Shown: positions 29,393 through 37,958 of the stretch, in pieces
How the letters are laid out: each line of letters begins with the position of its first letter
How positions within the stretch are numbered: position 1 is the first letter of the stretch
DNA from: Affinundibacterium nitidum
Lineage (GTDB): Bacteria > Pseudomonadota > Gammaproteobacteria > Burkholderiales > Burkholderiaceae_D
DNA: 64,000 nucleotides
Direction: 5' to 3'
Assembly (NCBI RefSeq): GCF_014284155.1
Contig: NZ_JACOFZ010000001.1
Span: 1,382,545 to 1,446,544, forward strand
The notes under the pieces: generated by a model
Told to the model about the DNA's origin: nothing
The model's input: only the letters and a program-made list of their open reading frames with translations
Databases searched by the model: none
Position numbers and translations under genes: made by a program

Positions 29393-29484
29393 CTTTGCCA
29401 CATGGCATGGTGCGTGTATTATTAGGGGAACAACTCTATCGCGCTTGGTCGATCACGCAAAACCACCCTTATCATAGGGTTTAA
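29393..29484 (+). pseudogene. rlmH: Direct repeat 2: displaced 3' end of rlmH
   Basis: These 92 bases encode the last 29 codons and stop of RlmH ([13 protein letters not shown] through NHPYHRV) but have no start or upstream part. The fragment lies about 40 bases before maf, where the original rlmH would end in a normal rlmH-maf arrangement. Its reading frame and synonymous-only drift show it was until recently a selected gene end, not a long-decayed duplicate. Confidence 0.9.
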
Positions 29485-29523
29485 GGAACGTGTCCCGCCA
29501 AGCTCAGCATCAGGATTTTGGCC

Positions 29524-30135
29524 ATGGGCTACCAACAGAAAATTTATCTTGCTTCGAAGAGCCCACGCCGGCGTGAACTCTTGCGTCAAGTCGGTATCGA
29601 CTTTGAAGTCTTGCTCTTGCGTGATTCAGCACCGCGCGGCCCCGATGTAACCGAAATCGTGTTGCCGGGCGAACTGCCTGATGTCTATGTGGCGCGTGTC
29701 ACCCAAGAAAAAGCCGTCGCCGCTTGGAACGCCATGTTGGCACGGCATCTACCGCCTCGACCGGTGTTGGCGGCGGATACGACCGTTGTCATCAACCAGA
29801 AAATTCTTGGCAAACCCGCCGACCGCGACGCTGCCATCGCCATGCTGAGCCAATTGGCTGGCAGCACACATCAAGTATTGACCAGCATCGCAGTCAAATA
29901 TCAGCATCAATTACTTCAATGTACTCAACGCTCAGAAGTGACGTTCGCGCCCCTGAGCGACGCACAGATCACTGCCTATTGCGATACTGCCGAGCCCTAC
30001 GATAAAGCAGGCGGCTACGGCATCCAAGGCATGGCAGCGCGATTTATCGAACATATCAGCGGCAGTTATTCAGGCATCATGGGGCTTCCCTTGTTTGAGA
30101 CCTGCGAATTACTGCAAAGCTTCAAGAATTCTTAA
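29524..30135 (+). CDS. maf: Maf family nucleoside triphosphate pyrophosphatase
   Basis: A 203-residue protein with the Maf signature IYLASKSPRRRELLRQVG and the block VLAADTTVVINQKILGKP. Maf proteins hydrolyse non-canonical or modified NTPs; the YhdE subgroup prefers dTTP/UTP. AGGA lies ten bases before ATG 29524, so this start is preferred to a TTG two codons upstream. The gene leads into rng after 18 bases. Confidence 0.93.
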   Translation: MGYQQKIYLASKSPRRRELLRQVGIDFEVLLLRDSAPRGPDVTEIVLPGELPDVYVARVTQEKAVAAWNAMLARHLPPRPVLAADTTVVINQKILGKPADRDAAIAMLSQLAGSTHQVLTSIAVKYQHQLLQCTQRSEVTFAPLSDAQITAYCDTAEPYDKAGGYGIQGMAARFIEHISGSYSGIMGLPLFETCELLQSFKNS

Positions 30136-30153
30136 ATACTCGAATCGACCATC

Positions 30154-31629
30154 ATGAGCGACAATCTCTTAATCAATATCACGCCGCAAGAAACGCGCGT
30201 CGCCCTAATTTTTCAGGGCGCCGTGCAAGAATTGCACATCGAACGTACGCTATCGCGCGGCTTAGTCGGCAATATTTATCTCGGCAAGGTGGTGCGCGTG
30301 CTGCCTGGCATGCAATCAGCCTTCATCGATATCGGCTTAGAACGCGCTGCGTTTTTGCATGTCGCTGATATTTGGGATGCTCGCCCACAAGGGCACGAAG
30401 GCAATCCCAATAACGTGCCACTAACACCGATCGAAAAGCTTTTGTACGACGGACAATCGGTCACGGTACAAGTGGTGAAAGACCCAATCGGCACCAAAGG
30501 TGCGCGCCTGTCGACACAAATTTCAATCGCTGGGCGCATGCTGGTGTACTTGCCACAAGATTCGCACATAGGCATTTCGCAACGTATCGAAAACGAAGAA
30601 GAGCGCGAAGCTTTACGCACGAAAGTGCAAGGCATGATGCTGGAAGGTGAAAAAGGCGGCTTCATCGTCCGCACCATGGCCGAAGACGCTTCGGAAGAAG
30701 ACCTACGTACCGATATTGAATATTTACGCCGCACATGGTCAACGATTACCAAACTCGCCAAAACCAAACCACCCTGCAGCCTTTTGCACCAAGATTTAAA
30801 TCTGGCACAGCGTGTCTTACGTGATTTCGTCAACGAAGAAACCGATACCATCCAAATCGATTCGCGCGAAAATTACAACATGCTGCAGGACTTTGCACGC
30901 ACTTACACTCCGTCGGTGCTGCCGAAACTACAGCACTACACGGGCGAGCGTCCACTGTTTGATTTGTACGGCGTAGAAGAAGAAATCGAACGTGCACTCG
31001 GCCGTCGCGTCAATCTCAAATCGGGCGGTTACCTCATCATCGATCAAACTGAAGCGATGACCACCATCGACGTCAACACCGGCAGCTTTGTCGCTGGTCG
31101 CAATTTTGATGACACGATTTTCAAAACCAATTTGGAAGCGGCAATTGCGATTGCCCGCCAACTGCGTTTACGTAATTTAGGCGGCATCATTATTCTTGAC
31201 TTGATTGACATGGAAAGTCAGGAGCACAAAGATGCTGTGCTCGCCGAACTCAACAAAGCGCTATCACGCGATCGCACCAAGCTCTCTGTTTCGACCTTCT
31301 CTGCCTTGGGTTTAGTTGAGGTCACCCGCAAACGCACACGCGAATCGCTCGCCCACGTACTATGCGAACCCTGCCCTGCATGCAGCGGCAAAGGCCAAGT
31401 CAAAACCGCTCGCACTGTCTGCTACGAAATTTTGCGCGAACTCTTACGCGAAGCGAAGCAATTCAACCCACGCGAATTCCGCATCATGGCTTCACAAGTC
31501 GTGGTGGATATGTTTTTGGAAGAAGAGTCACAACACTTGGCGATGTTGGGTGACTTCATTGGAAAGCCGATTTCACTGCAAGTGGAAAATGTGTTTCATC
31601 AGGAGCAGTACGATATTATTTTGATGTGA
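30154..31629 (+). CDS. rng: Ribonuclease G
   Basis: A 491-residue endoribonuclease of the RNase E/G family that matures the 5' end of 16S rRNA and degrades some mRNAs. An S1-like domain lies near residues 35-130, the DNase-I-like catalytic part contains IDVNTGSFVAGRNF and the metal-binding IILDLIDM, and the zinc-link cysteines are in CEPCPACSGKG. It lacks the long C-terminal scaffold of RNase E. Only 18 bases separate it from maf. Confidence 0.96.
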   Translation: MSDNLLINITPQETRVALIFQGAVQELHIERTLSRGLVGNIYLGKVVRVLPGMQSAFIDIGLERAAFLHVADIWDARPQGHEGNPNNVPLTPIEKLLYDGQSVTVQVVKDPIGTKGARLSTQISIAGRMLVYLPQDSHIGISQRIENEEEREALRTKVQGMMLEGEKGGFIVRTMAEDASEEDLRTDIEYLRRTWSTITKLAKTKPPCSLLHQDLNLAQRVLRDFVNEETDTIQIDSRENYNMLQDFARTYTPSVLPKLQHYTGERPLFDLYGVEEEIERALGRRVNLKSGGYLIIDQTEAMTTIDVNTGSFVAGRNFDDTIFKTNLEAAIAIARQLRLRNLGGIIILDLIDMESQEHKDAVLAELNKALSRDRTKLSVSTFSALGLVEVTRKRTRESLAHVLCEPCPACSGKGQVKTARTVCYEILRELLREAKQFNPREFRIMASQVVVDMFLEEESQHLAMLGDFIGKPISLQVENVFHQEQYDIILM

Positions 31630-31657
31630 TTCACTAGACTTGTGAAACGAGTGAATC
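31628..31657 (+). terminator. Hairpin after rng
   Basis: GATTCACT (31628-31635) and AGTGAATC (31650-31657) form an 8-bp stem that starts within the rng stop codon. There is no T-run, so it may protect the 3' end or act with Rho rather than be a classical terminator. Confidence 0.45.
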
Positions 31658-31678
31658 ATATATCGCAGGCGCACACAA

Positions 31679-32068
31679 ATGACTAACCAAGATTGGAAGA
31701 AGTTTCTACAAACCTCACGTGAAGTTTTGGGGAAAGGTTCATGTCACCCTTATTCGAGCGAATCTTGGTGTGCATTTACAACATTTAGCAGCCTGATCCA
31801 TGGCGTACATTACTTTACTCTAGGGCTACCTGATATTGAGGACTGTCTTGAAAGCCGCACTATAGACGGTGGAGTGTGGGCGCAATCAATTGAGTATGAT
31901 GACCTAGCACACATCATCATTCCAGAAACGTTCTATTGGGAGCGGACGGTGCAGGGATTTGAAAGCGGATATAAGACGCAGAACATCAAACTCCTCTCTG
32001 AAGAACTACTCAGACAAGGAATCGAACATCGTTTGACCGATCTCGTTCTCGAAATCAAAGTCTATTGA
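31679..32068 (+). CDS. Hypothetical protein, orphan
   Basis: A 129-residue soluble acidic protein with many aromatic residues (Trp, Tyr, Phe) and no signal peptide. No family recognised. It has a weak ribosome site. It starts a patch of orphan and decaying ORFs between rng and the O-GlcNAc-transferase-like gene. Small proteins of this look are often immunity or accessory proteins of lost mobile units; nothing in the sequence proves that. Confidence 0.55.
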   Translation: MTNQDWKKFLQTSREVLGKGSCHPYSSESWCAFTTFSSLIHGVHYFTLGLPDIEDCLESRTIDGGVWAQSIEYDDLAHIIIPETFYWERTVQGFESGYKTQNIKLLSEELLRQGIEHRLTDLVLEIKVY

Positions 32069-32081
32069 ACCGCATTCCTCG

Positions 32082-32495
32082 ATGAATCACAAACGATACG
32101 AAATATGGCTGCTGACTCATCCAAGAGGTGGCCTAAATCCTCGGATATGGAGAGAAAATAGAGAATCTTGTGATGCTCAGACCCCCTTTCAGCATGCGAT
32201 TGGAATCCGCTATAAGCGACAAGGTGCTTTTCTATACCCGCAAACCAGGATCGAATTTCTCACATTTGGTAGAGGTGGTGTACCGAAAAAGACATCAGAA
32301 CTTTTCACAGATATTTTCCATAAAGGCAGACACTCAAGAAATCTTACTCGATACCGCCATGGAACTAGTCAAATGCTAGGAGGAGCAACAGGATATGCGA
32401 TATTTTGCTCTCGAAAGCTGAAGAAGCGATCAGTAAGCAAGGTTGGTGCTGTTTATTCCGGTTCAATTTGGGTACACAAAAAGTATGATTTTTGA
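32082..32495 (+). CDS. Hypothetical basic protein, doubtful
   Basis: A 137-residue frame rich in Arg, Lys, Gly and His, 13 bases after the preceding ORF. No domain recognised and no clear Shine-Dalgarno. A second frame (32170-32379, 69 codons) is open in the same stretch, so the true coding frame is unsure and the gene may be frameshifted. Confidence 0.3.
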   Translation: MNHKRYEIWLLTHPRGGLNPRIWRENRESCDAQTPFQHAIGIRYKRQGAFLYPQTRIEFLTFGRGGVPKKTSELFTDIFHKGRHSRNLTRYRHGTSQMLGGATGYAIFCSRKLKKRSVSKVGAVYSGSIWVHKKYDF

Positions 32496-32547
32496 GTCAA
32501 GAAATGAAACGATCAAATTCAGAAAGTCATTGATGAAAGCAAAATAA

Positions 32548-33006
32548 GTTGAACGCATCGTTCATAAAAAACTTGAAAAGCTAAAGCTTGTTTTTACCCG
32601 CAACTTTTCTGATTGGAGTGTTCCCTATTTTGAAATATTCTCGCCTTGTACTGAAGTAGGGTATCTTCGGATCGCGTTTACCTTCAAAGAGACAATTTTA
32701 TATAGCAAAATTTCGACGAGTCATATCACTGATTTTGAACTTAGGCGTTCAAGTAAGAGGCGTAAGTACAGCAATTTAGAGAGTAAGAAGTCTGTGGCAA
32801 AAACCACGGCAAAACGGGTTAGAAAAATCGTTAATGGCTTAATTTATATGTCCCAAAATTTTGATGAAAATGAGAACTGCCTGAGTAGTGGAAGCGGACC
32901 TATTGAACACTCGTACTCGAGAAATCCTCAGAAAACAGAAGAGATGTCACGTATTCATGGCGTTCCTATCACTACGAAAGAGTGGAATTGGTTTTGCAAG
33001 CTGTAG
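32548..33006 (+). pseudogene. Start-less open frame, probable pseudogene
   Basis: 153 codons stay open to the TAG at 33006 with protein-like content: a basic N-terminal half (VERIVHKKLEKLKLVFTRNF), a Lys/Arg-rich middle and a C-terminal end with EWNWFCKL. No ATG opens it. Just upstream in the same frame, ATG AAA GCA AAA at 32533 is followed directly by a TAA at 32545, so one nonsense change may have silenced the gene. The GTG at 32794 could start a 70-residue remnant. Family unknown. Confidence 0.4.
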
Positions 33007-33196
33007 GTGCGAATAGCAAAGCGTAATCGTACGAATAGAGATTACAAAGCCGCTTCGACGCCACAAGAAATTAGGGCGGAGAATAATTCCAACTCCTCGA
33101 CCTAAGACTTCAAATACATTACGATTCAAAATTTCCTTTCGGACGATTACGCAGCGCCAATCGCACCTAGGCGGACGCCATAAACATAACAATGAA

Positions 33197-33473
33197 ATGG
33201 TATCACTTCCCAATTGCACCGCCACCGCGAACGAATGGCAAAGCTTCAAACCCTCACGACTAAAGCCACTACAAGAATTTCTAAACGCCCGCACCAGCAG
33301 CAATGCTTCGGCAGTACTGCGTAGCGACGACGTTTGGGCGACGCGTTTACAGAATTATTTGGCGTCAGAGCATGTATGGAGCTTCTTTGCGATGGTCGAT
33401 GGTAAAACCTGTGGTTTCTTTTAATGCAAAGTTCTGAATAACAAGGACGCTATTGTTGTACGATGGTGACTAT
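33197..33473 (+). pseudogene. Truncated GNAT acetyltransferase pseudogene
   Basis: From ATG 33197 the 75-residue product aligns from its first residue with the intact GNAT at 37423: MVSLPNCTATANEWQSFK against MTSLTIRAITAHDWKVYK, and LRSDDVWATRLQNYLAS against VRSDEVWATRIQNALAS. The frame stops at TAA 33422-33424 exactly where the intact copy has a Trp codon before CKLLDDAEATV. After the stop, the same frame reads CKVLNNKDAIVV, so the homology continues and a nonsense mutation broke the gene. The 3' half with the acetyl-CoA motif is gone. Confidence 0.8.
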
Positions 33474-33801
33474 ACGGGAGCAACAAGACTGCCTCAAAGA
33501 CACCCCAAAAAATTGAATCTAGCGGTAAATGATCAACTAACATACGAACGTCGCTTTTGTGAGGATCGTTTTTTACCTTAATTCTAAAGTAATCGGAACC
33601 ATATCTGACTCGTGTAAATCACAGGCTCCCCCTTTCATTTGTCAGTGGCACCAAGTTCTCCCGCAACACGAGCTGCTCAATCAACCACAATAGCGTTAAA
33701 ATGACCCGATATTAACGATGCCAATGTCACTTGTATAATGCCCTCTGCAGCCGCAGTTACCATTAGCAAAAGAGATCAGCAATTTACCAAAGCCGACCAC
33801 C
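33474..33801. other. Intergenic region upstream of the O-GlcNAc-transferase-like gene
   Basis: This 328-base stretch follows the GNAT remnant and holds no gene that can be supported. Its right end contains a sigma-70-like promoter (33712-33739) for the TPR glycosyltransferase. Confidence 0.5.
33712..33739 (+). promoter_or_regulatory. Sigma-70-like promoter of the TPR glycosyltransferase gene
   Basis: TTAACG (33712-33717) and a consensus TATAAT (33734-33739) are 16 bases apart, 62 bases before the ATG at 33802. Confidence 0.55.
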
Positions 33802-36240
33802 ATGATTTTTAACTGGTTCAAGAAAAAACAAGACAACCCAGCTGCAGATACGCAAGCAACGCATCCGGACCGTGTGGAAGATCTGATTAAACAAGGCAAT
33901 GTTTGTTTAGATCAAAACCAGTTGGAAGCAGCGGCCGCCAGGTACCAAGAGGCGCTCGCATTAGTGCCAGAACATCGGAATGCTCTACTCAATTTGGGTT
34001 TTGCTTTACAGAGTTTACAACGTCTGGATGAGGCACAAGCAGTCTTGGACAAACGGGCAAAGTTGGCGCCGCCATCGGCTGATGCGCATTACATGCTAGC
34101 GGGCATCGCACTGATGAAGCAGGCCCCGCAGCAAGCCGCACTCGAATGTGAGTCCGCGCTGAAGGTCAATCCAGCATTTGAAGCAGCCGTTCTCATGTTG
34201 GTTGATCTGCTGGCACGACAAGGTAAATTTGCTGAGGCACAATCGCATCTAACAGATTTTTGTTCACATATTAGCACTTCGCCGCAGGCGTATTTTCTAC
34301 TTGCTCAATTACTCATCCAGCAAAAACAATTAGCTTCTGCCCTACAGGCTCTAAAGACCGTGCAGCAATTGCAGCCTGATTTTCCAGAACTGCGATTGAG
34401 AATGGCTCATATCTACGAGCAGCTCGGCCAAGCGGAACAAGCTCTGAAACTCTACCAAGAAATGCTTACGTTAAGCGATGGCAATCAGGAAGTTGCTCTT
34501 GGAAAAATTGCGCAATTTCATCTCGACGCAAAACATCTGGTTGAAGCCCGAACTTATTTTCAGCGCCTCGTTCAACATAATCCTCGCGCCATAGAGGCAC
34601 TCAACAATCTTGGTACGATAGAACGAAGTTTAGGTGCGAATATGAGTGCACAGCGCTACTTCGAGCAAGCTTTGCAAATCAATCCAAGTAATCCAAGTAT
34701 TTTGTGCAATTTAGCTTTATGCATACATGACCTAGGCCGCAGTAATGAAGCGATCGAACAACTAAAACGAGCCGTTGCGTTAGAGCCAACTCAAAGCGCG
34801 CTTCATTTTAATCTCGCGAATATTTATTCCGACGATCGCCAGTTTCACCTCGCCAATCAACATTACATTACGGCGCTGGAACTTTCGCCAAATTATGCTG
34901 AAGCGCATTCCAATTATGGCTTTTGCCTTCGTCAACAAGGAAAGTCGAACGAAGCAATTGCCCACTATAAACAGGCTTTTGATTTGCGTCCAGACCTTGT
35001 GGTTGCGCTCAGCAATGCGATCTTCGTATTGAGCTACCACCACGACTTCACCCCAGCCGACTATATCGAGCATGCACGTGCTTACGACAAAGCCATCTGC
35101 CAAAATATTACGCCATTTAAAGAATGGTCATGTGCACCACAAGGCAAACTACGCCTAGGATTTGTATCAGGAGACCTGAGAAATCATCCGGTCTGCTATT
35201 TCCTAGAAAACATTATGAAGTCTCTTGATAACACGCAGTTTGAACTGGTGGCTTACTCCACCGTTCCAGTGTGTGACGAGGGCACTGAGCGATTAAAGAA
35301 AATTTTTCATCTATGGCGCACTATCAGCGACTTGAATGACGACCAGGCCGCACAGCAAATTCATCAAGATGGCGTACATATCTTGTTCGATCTAGCGGGA
35401 TACACTGCACATAATCGCTTACCGCTCTTCGCTCGTAAGCCTGCGCCGGTCCAAGTTACGTGGCTTGGATATTTTGCATCAACTGGCATGTCGAGCATGG
35501 ACTATTTGATTGCCGACCCGCACACGCTGCCACCAGACCAAGAGCAGTATTTTTCGGAAAAAATCTGGCGCTTACCAGAAACTCGTCTGTGTTTTTCAGC
35601 GCCCCAATCGGACGTTGCAGTCGATGCCCTCCCGGCTTTGAGAAACGGCTTTATTCGTTTCGCCAGCTTTAACCAACTCGTGAAAATGAATGATCACGTT
35701 GTTGATCTGTGGTGCGAGGTTTTGCGCGCGGTTCCCAATAGCCGCTTATTGCTCAAATCAGCACCATTCGCGGAACAAGAAGTGCAGGCGGAAACGCTAA
35801 TCCATTTCACAAGCCGCGGCATCCCCCCAGAGCGTATCGAGTTTGAAGGCCCTTCGTCGCGCGATGACTATTTCCGCGCCTACAATCAAGTCGATATTTG
35901 CCTCGATCCGTTCCCTTACACGGGTGGCACTACGACGATGGAAAGCCTATGGATGGGCGTCCCTGTCATCACTTTGTCTGGCGAGCACTTTTTAGCGCGA
36001 CAAGGCCAGGGTCTTTTAATCAATAGTGGTCTCGCATCTTGGGTGGCGAAAGACAAGTCTGAGTACATCGCTCTGGCGAAATTCCATAGCGAGCACTTGG
36101 AAGAACTCGCTGAATTACGCGCGCAGCTCCGTCAGCAAGTACTGAATTCACCCGTTTGTGATTCACCACGCTTTGCTAAATTTTTCAGCGAAGCCTTACA
36201 AAGTATGTGGCAGACTCATCTACAAAAGCACAAGCTATAG
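33802..36240 (+). CDS. TPR-containing O-GlcNAc transferase-like protein (GT41/SPINDLY)
   Basis: An 812-residue cytoplasmic protein. About a dozen TPR units (about 28-430) are followed by a bacterial Glyco_transf_41 domain (about 450-800). Positions equivalent to the OGT catalytic centre are kept: His in GFVSGDLRNHP, the FNQLVKM Lys that binds UDP, and the sugar/phosphate site DPFPYTGGTTTMESLWMGVPV. GT41 enzymes move GlcNAc or another sugar from a nucleotide donor to Ser/Thr of proteins, as for flagellins in some bacteria. No flagellar or other obvious target gene lies alongside. It has its own promoter. Confidence 0.9.
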   Translation: MIFNWFKKKQDNPAADTQATHPDRVEDLIKQGNVCLDQNQLEAAAARYQEALALVPEHRNALLNLGFALQSLQRLDEAQAVLDKRAKLAPPSADAHYMLAGIALMKQAPQQAALECESALKVNPAFEAAVLMLVDLLARQGKFAEAQSHLTDFCSHISTSPQAYFLLAQLLIQQKQLASALQALKTVQQLQPDFPELRLRMAHIYEQLGQAEQALKLYQEMLTLSDGNQEVALGKIAQFHLDAKHLVEARTYFQRLVQHNPRAIEALNNLGTIERSLGANMSAQRYFEQALQINPSNPSILCNLALCIHDLGRSNEAIEQLKRAVALEPTQSALHFNLANIYSDDRQFHLANQHYITALELSPNYAEAHSNYGFCLRQQGKSNEAIAHYKQAFDLRPDLVVALSNAIFVLSYHHDFTPADYIEHARAYDKAICQNITPFKEWSCAPQGKLRLGFVSGDLRNHPVCYFLENIMKSLDNTQFELVAYSTVPVCDEGTERLKKIFHLWRTISDLNDDQAAQQIHQDGVHILFDLAGYTAHNRLPLFARKPAPVQVTWLGYFASTGMSSMDYLIADPHTLPPDQEQYFSEKIWRLPETRLCFSAPQSDVAVDALPALRNGFIRFASFNQLVKMNDHVVDLWCEVLRAVPNSRLLLKSAPFAEQEVQAETLIHFTSRGIPPERIEFEGPSSRDDYFRAYNQVDICLDPFPYTGGTTTMESLWMGVPVITLSGEHFLARQGQGLLINSGLASWVAKDKSEYIALAKFHSEHLEELAELRAQLRQQVLNSPVCDSPRFAKFFSEALQSMWQTHLQKHKL

Positions 36241-36620
36241 TTCTCATTCGATACGACTAAATTCGGCTTCGCGCCTTCAAACGGCGAAGCGAAAGCCTCG
36301 GGTTTTATCTAAAAGACCCACAATTTCTTTATTTTCACATGTAAAAGACATGTAAAAAAATAGATGTACGGTGTCAAGTTTCGTTTTGATTGGCGCCGTT
36401 CGAAACATCGAACAAACTCCCGTCAAGCTGAGCTAGTACCGTGACTTCACCGATTCAAGAACCAAGCCACACCACAACAAAGAAGTCCCAACAATGCCTG
36501 TAAAAATTTTCTGGCATGCTCCTTGCTGTTCCCAATCTTATAAAAAGATTCAGCCTTTTTGTACTTCGCCAACGCGTAAAGGGCTAGTCAAGTTCATATG
36601 AATTCAGGGGAGCTAGTACC
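36241..36620. other. Intergenic region with duplicated GAGCTAGTACC start context
   Basis: This 380-base stretch has an imperfect hairpin just after the preceding gene (GCTTCGCGCC / GGCGAAGC, about 36263-36291). The 11-mer GAGCTAGTACC occurs twice, exactly 180 bases apart (36430 and 36610), each time directly before a start codon. The first leads only into a 20-codon frame (GTG 36441 to TAA 36503); the second leads into the coiled-coil gene. Confidence 0.5.
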
Positions 36621-37373
36621 ATGCCACTTCGTGGATTTAGACAGGTCAAACGATGTACCGTAAAGAATGCGAGTCGGATGTTCATAAGCGCCCTTTCACA
36701 CATCAGCGCTTCGATAACGGCAATGCCATCACCAATGCGAGCTCGCACCCTCGCTAGCATCAACACATTTTTGACGCTGTTTTTCTGTACCGCAGTGCCC
36801 GCTTACGCCGAGATTTATCGTTGCACAAGCCATGAAGGTAAAATGATTTCAGCCGATCGCGTGCCTGCAGAGTGCCGCGGTAAATTAATCCGCGTTTTTT
36901 CTGACTCAGGAAGCTTTAAGTCCGAAATCATGCCTCCATTGAGTGCTGCTGAAAAACAAAAGAAAGCACAGGAAGTGGAATCACAACAGCAACAAAAAAT
37001 GGTCGCTGAGGAGTTTCTGCGCGAAGAGCGTTTCCTGACTGCCCATTTCCGTAGTGAATCAGATATCACACAAGCGCAAAAAAAGGCACTTGAACTCGTT
37101 GAAGCCAAAAAGAAGATGGTTTTGGAGCAGCTCGATCTCCTCGCCAATATTGTCTATGAATTGAGAATAGAGATTAGTAATGCAAAGCAGCTGGACAAAA
37201 ATTCGAAATCATTTCAACAGCTATATCAATCAAGGCTCGACGAGTTGACGCGTTCTATCAAAAAAAGCCAAGATCAATTAGCGACTTACGAAACTGAAAT
37301 CGATAGAATTAACCGTGAATACGACCAAACGCTACAACGTTATCGGGTTGTGGTTGTGAGCAGACGTCGCTAG
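36621..37373 (+). CDS. Exported coiled-coil protein, DUF4124-like N-terminus
   Basis: A 250-residue frame. A probable signal peptide (MRARTLASINTFLTLFFCTAVPAYA) would start at ATG 36735, though the first ATG at 36621 has the better ribosome site (GGGGAG). After cleavage comes a short DUF4124-like domain (EIYRCTSHEGK, then VPAECRGK) and then a long charged coiled coil (about 105-240) rich in Lys, Glu and Gln. A periplasmic structural or scaffolding role is inferred. Function unknown. Confidence 0.7.
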   Translation: MPLRGFRQVKRCTVKNASRMFISALSHISASITAMPSPMRARTLASINTFLTLFFCTAVPAYAEIYRCTSHEGKMISADRVPAECRGKLIRVFSDSGSFKSEIMPPLSAAEKQKKAQEVESQQQQKMVAEEFLREERFLTAHFRSESDITQAQKKALELVEAKKKMVLEQLDLLANIVYELRIEISNAKQLDKNSKSFQQLYQSRLDELTRSIKKSQDQLATYETEIDRINREYDQTLQRYRVVVVSRRR

Positions 37374-37422
37374 TGCTATCGTGTATTAAGTCAAGCACAT
37401 GCACTCATCATAATTCCCGTTA

Positions 37423-37932
37423 ATGACATCACTCACTATCCGCGCTATCACCGCCCATGACTGGAAAGTCTATAAAGCATTGCGCCTGCAATCACTACAA
37501 GATACGCCAGACGCCTTCGGCAGTACCTATGCTGAGGAGCTTGTGCGTAGTGACGAGGTATGGGCGACGCGTATTCAGAATGCTTTAGCGTCGCAGAGAG
37601 CACAGATATTCTTTGCGCTTGTCGACGATCAAGCATGTGGTTTGGTCTGGTGCAAGCTATTAGATGATGCAGAGGCGACTGTCGCCTTGTATCAAATGTG
37701 GGTAGCACCGCAAGCACGTCGGTGTGGTGCTGGGTCCGCTTTGATTGAAGCGACGATCGATTGGGCGTTGAGTAAGGCTGCGCGGCGTTTGCTACTGGAA
37801 GTGACCAGTACCGAAACCGCCGCGATACGGCTATATCAAGAACACGGTTTTATCGCAACTGGCGAACTAATCCCCTTGCGTGAGAATAGCGATTTGCTGA
37901 TGCAGCCTATGGTGCGCCTCATTGCGCCCTGA
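37423..37932 (+). CDS. GNAT family N-acetyltransferase
   Basis: A 169-residue acetyltransferase with the acetyl-CoA-binding stretch LYQMWVAPQARRCGAGSALIEATIDWA and the C-terminal IRLYQEHGFIATGE. Acceptor unknown. It is the intact paralogue of the pseudogene at 33197, on the same strand 4.2 kb away; the two flank the TPR glycosyltransferase and the coiled-coil gene. Confidence 0.88.
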   Translation: MTSLTIRAITAHDWKVYKALRLQSLQDTPDAFGSTYAEELVRSDEVWATRIQNALASQRAQIFFALVDDQACGLVWCKLLDDAEATVALYQMWVAPQARRCGAGSALIEATIDWALSKAARRLLLEVTSTETAAIRLYQEHGFIATGELIPLRENSDLLMQPMVRLIAP

Positions 37933-37958
37933 CCAAATCGCACTGACAAATAATTGCG

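Noticed and set aside
27784-29484. True SCC element or integron cassette
   Set aside because: No Ccr, integrase, or attC-like hairpin is visible; only the duplicated rlmH end and the single cargo gene are seen, so the parallel is kept as an analogy.
32170-32379. 69-codon frame overlapping the hypothetical basic protein
   Set aside because: No ribosome site, no recognisable content; either frame could be a relic, so only the longer one is listed.
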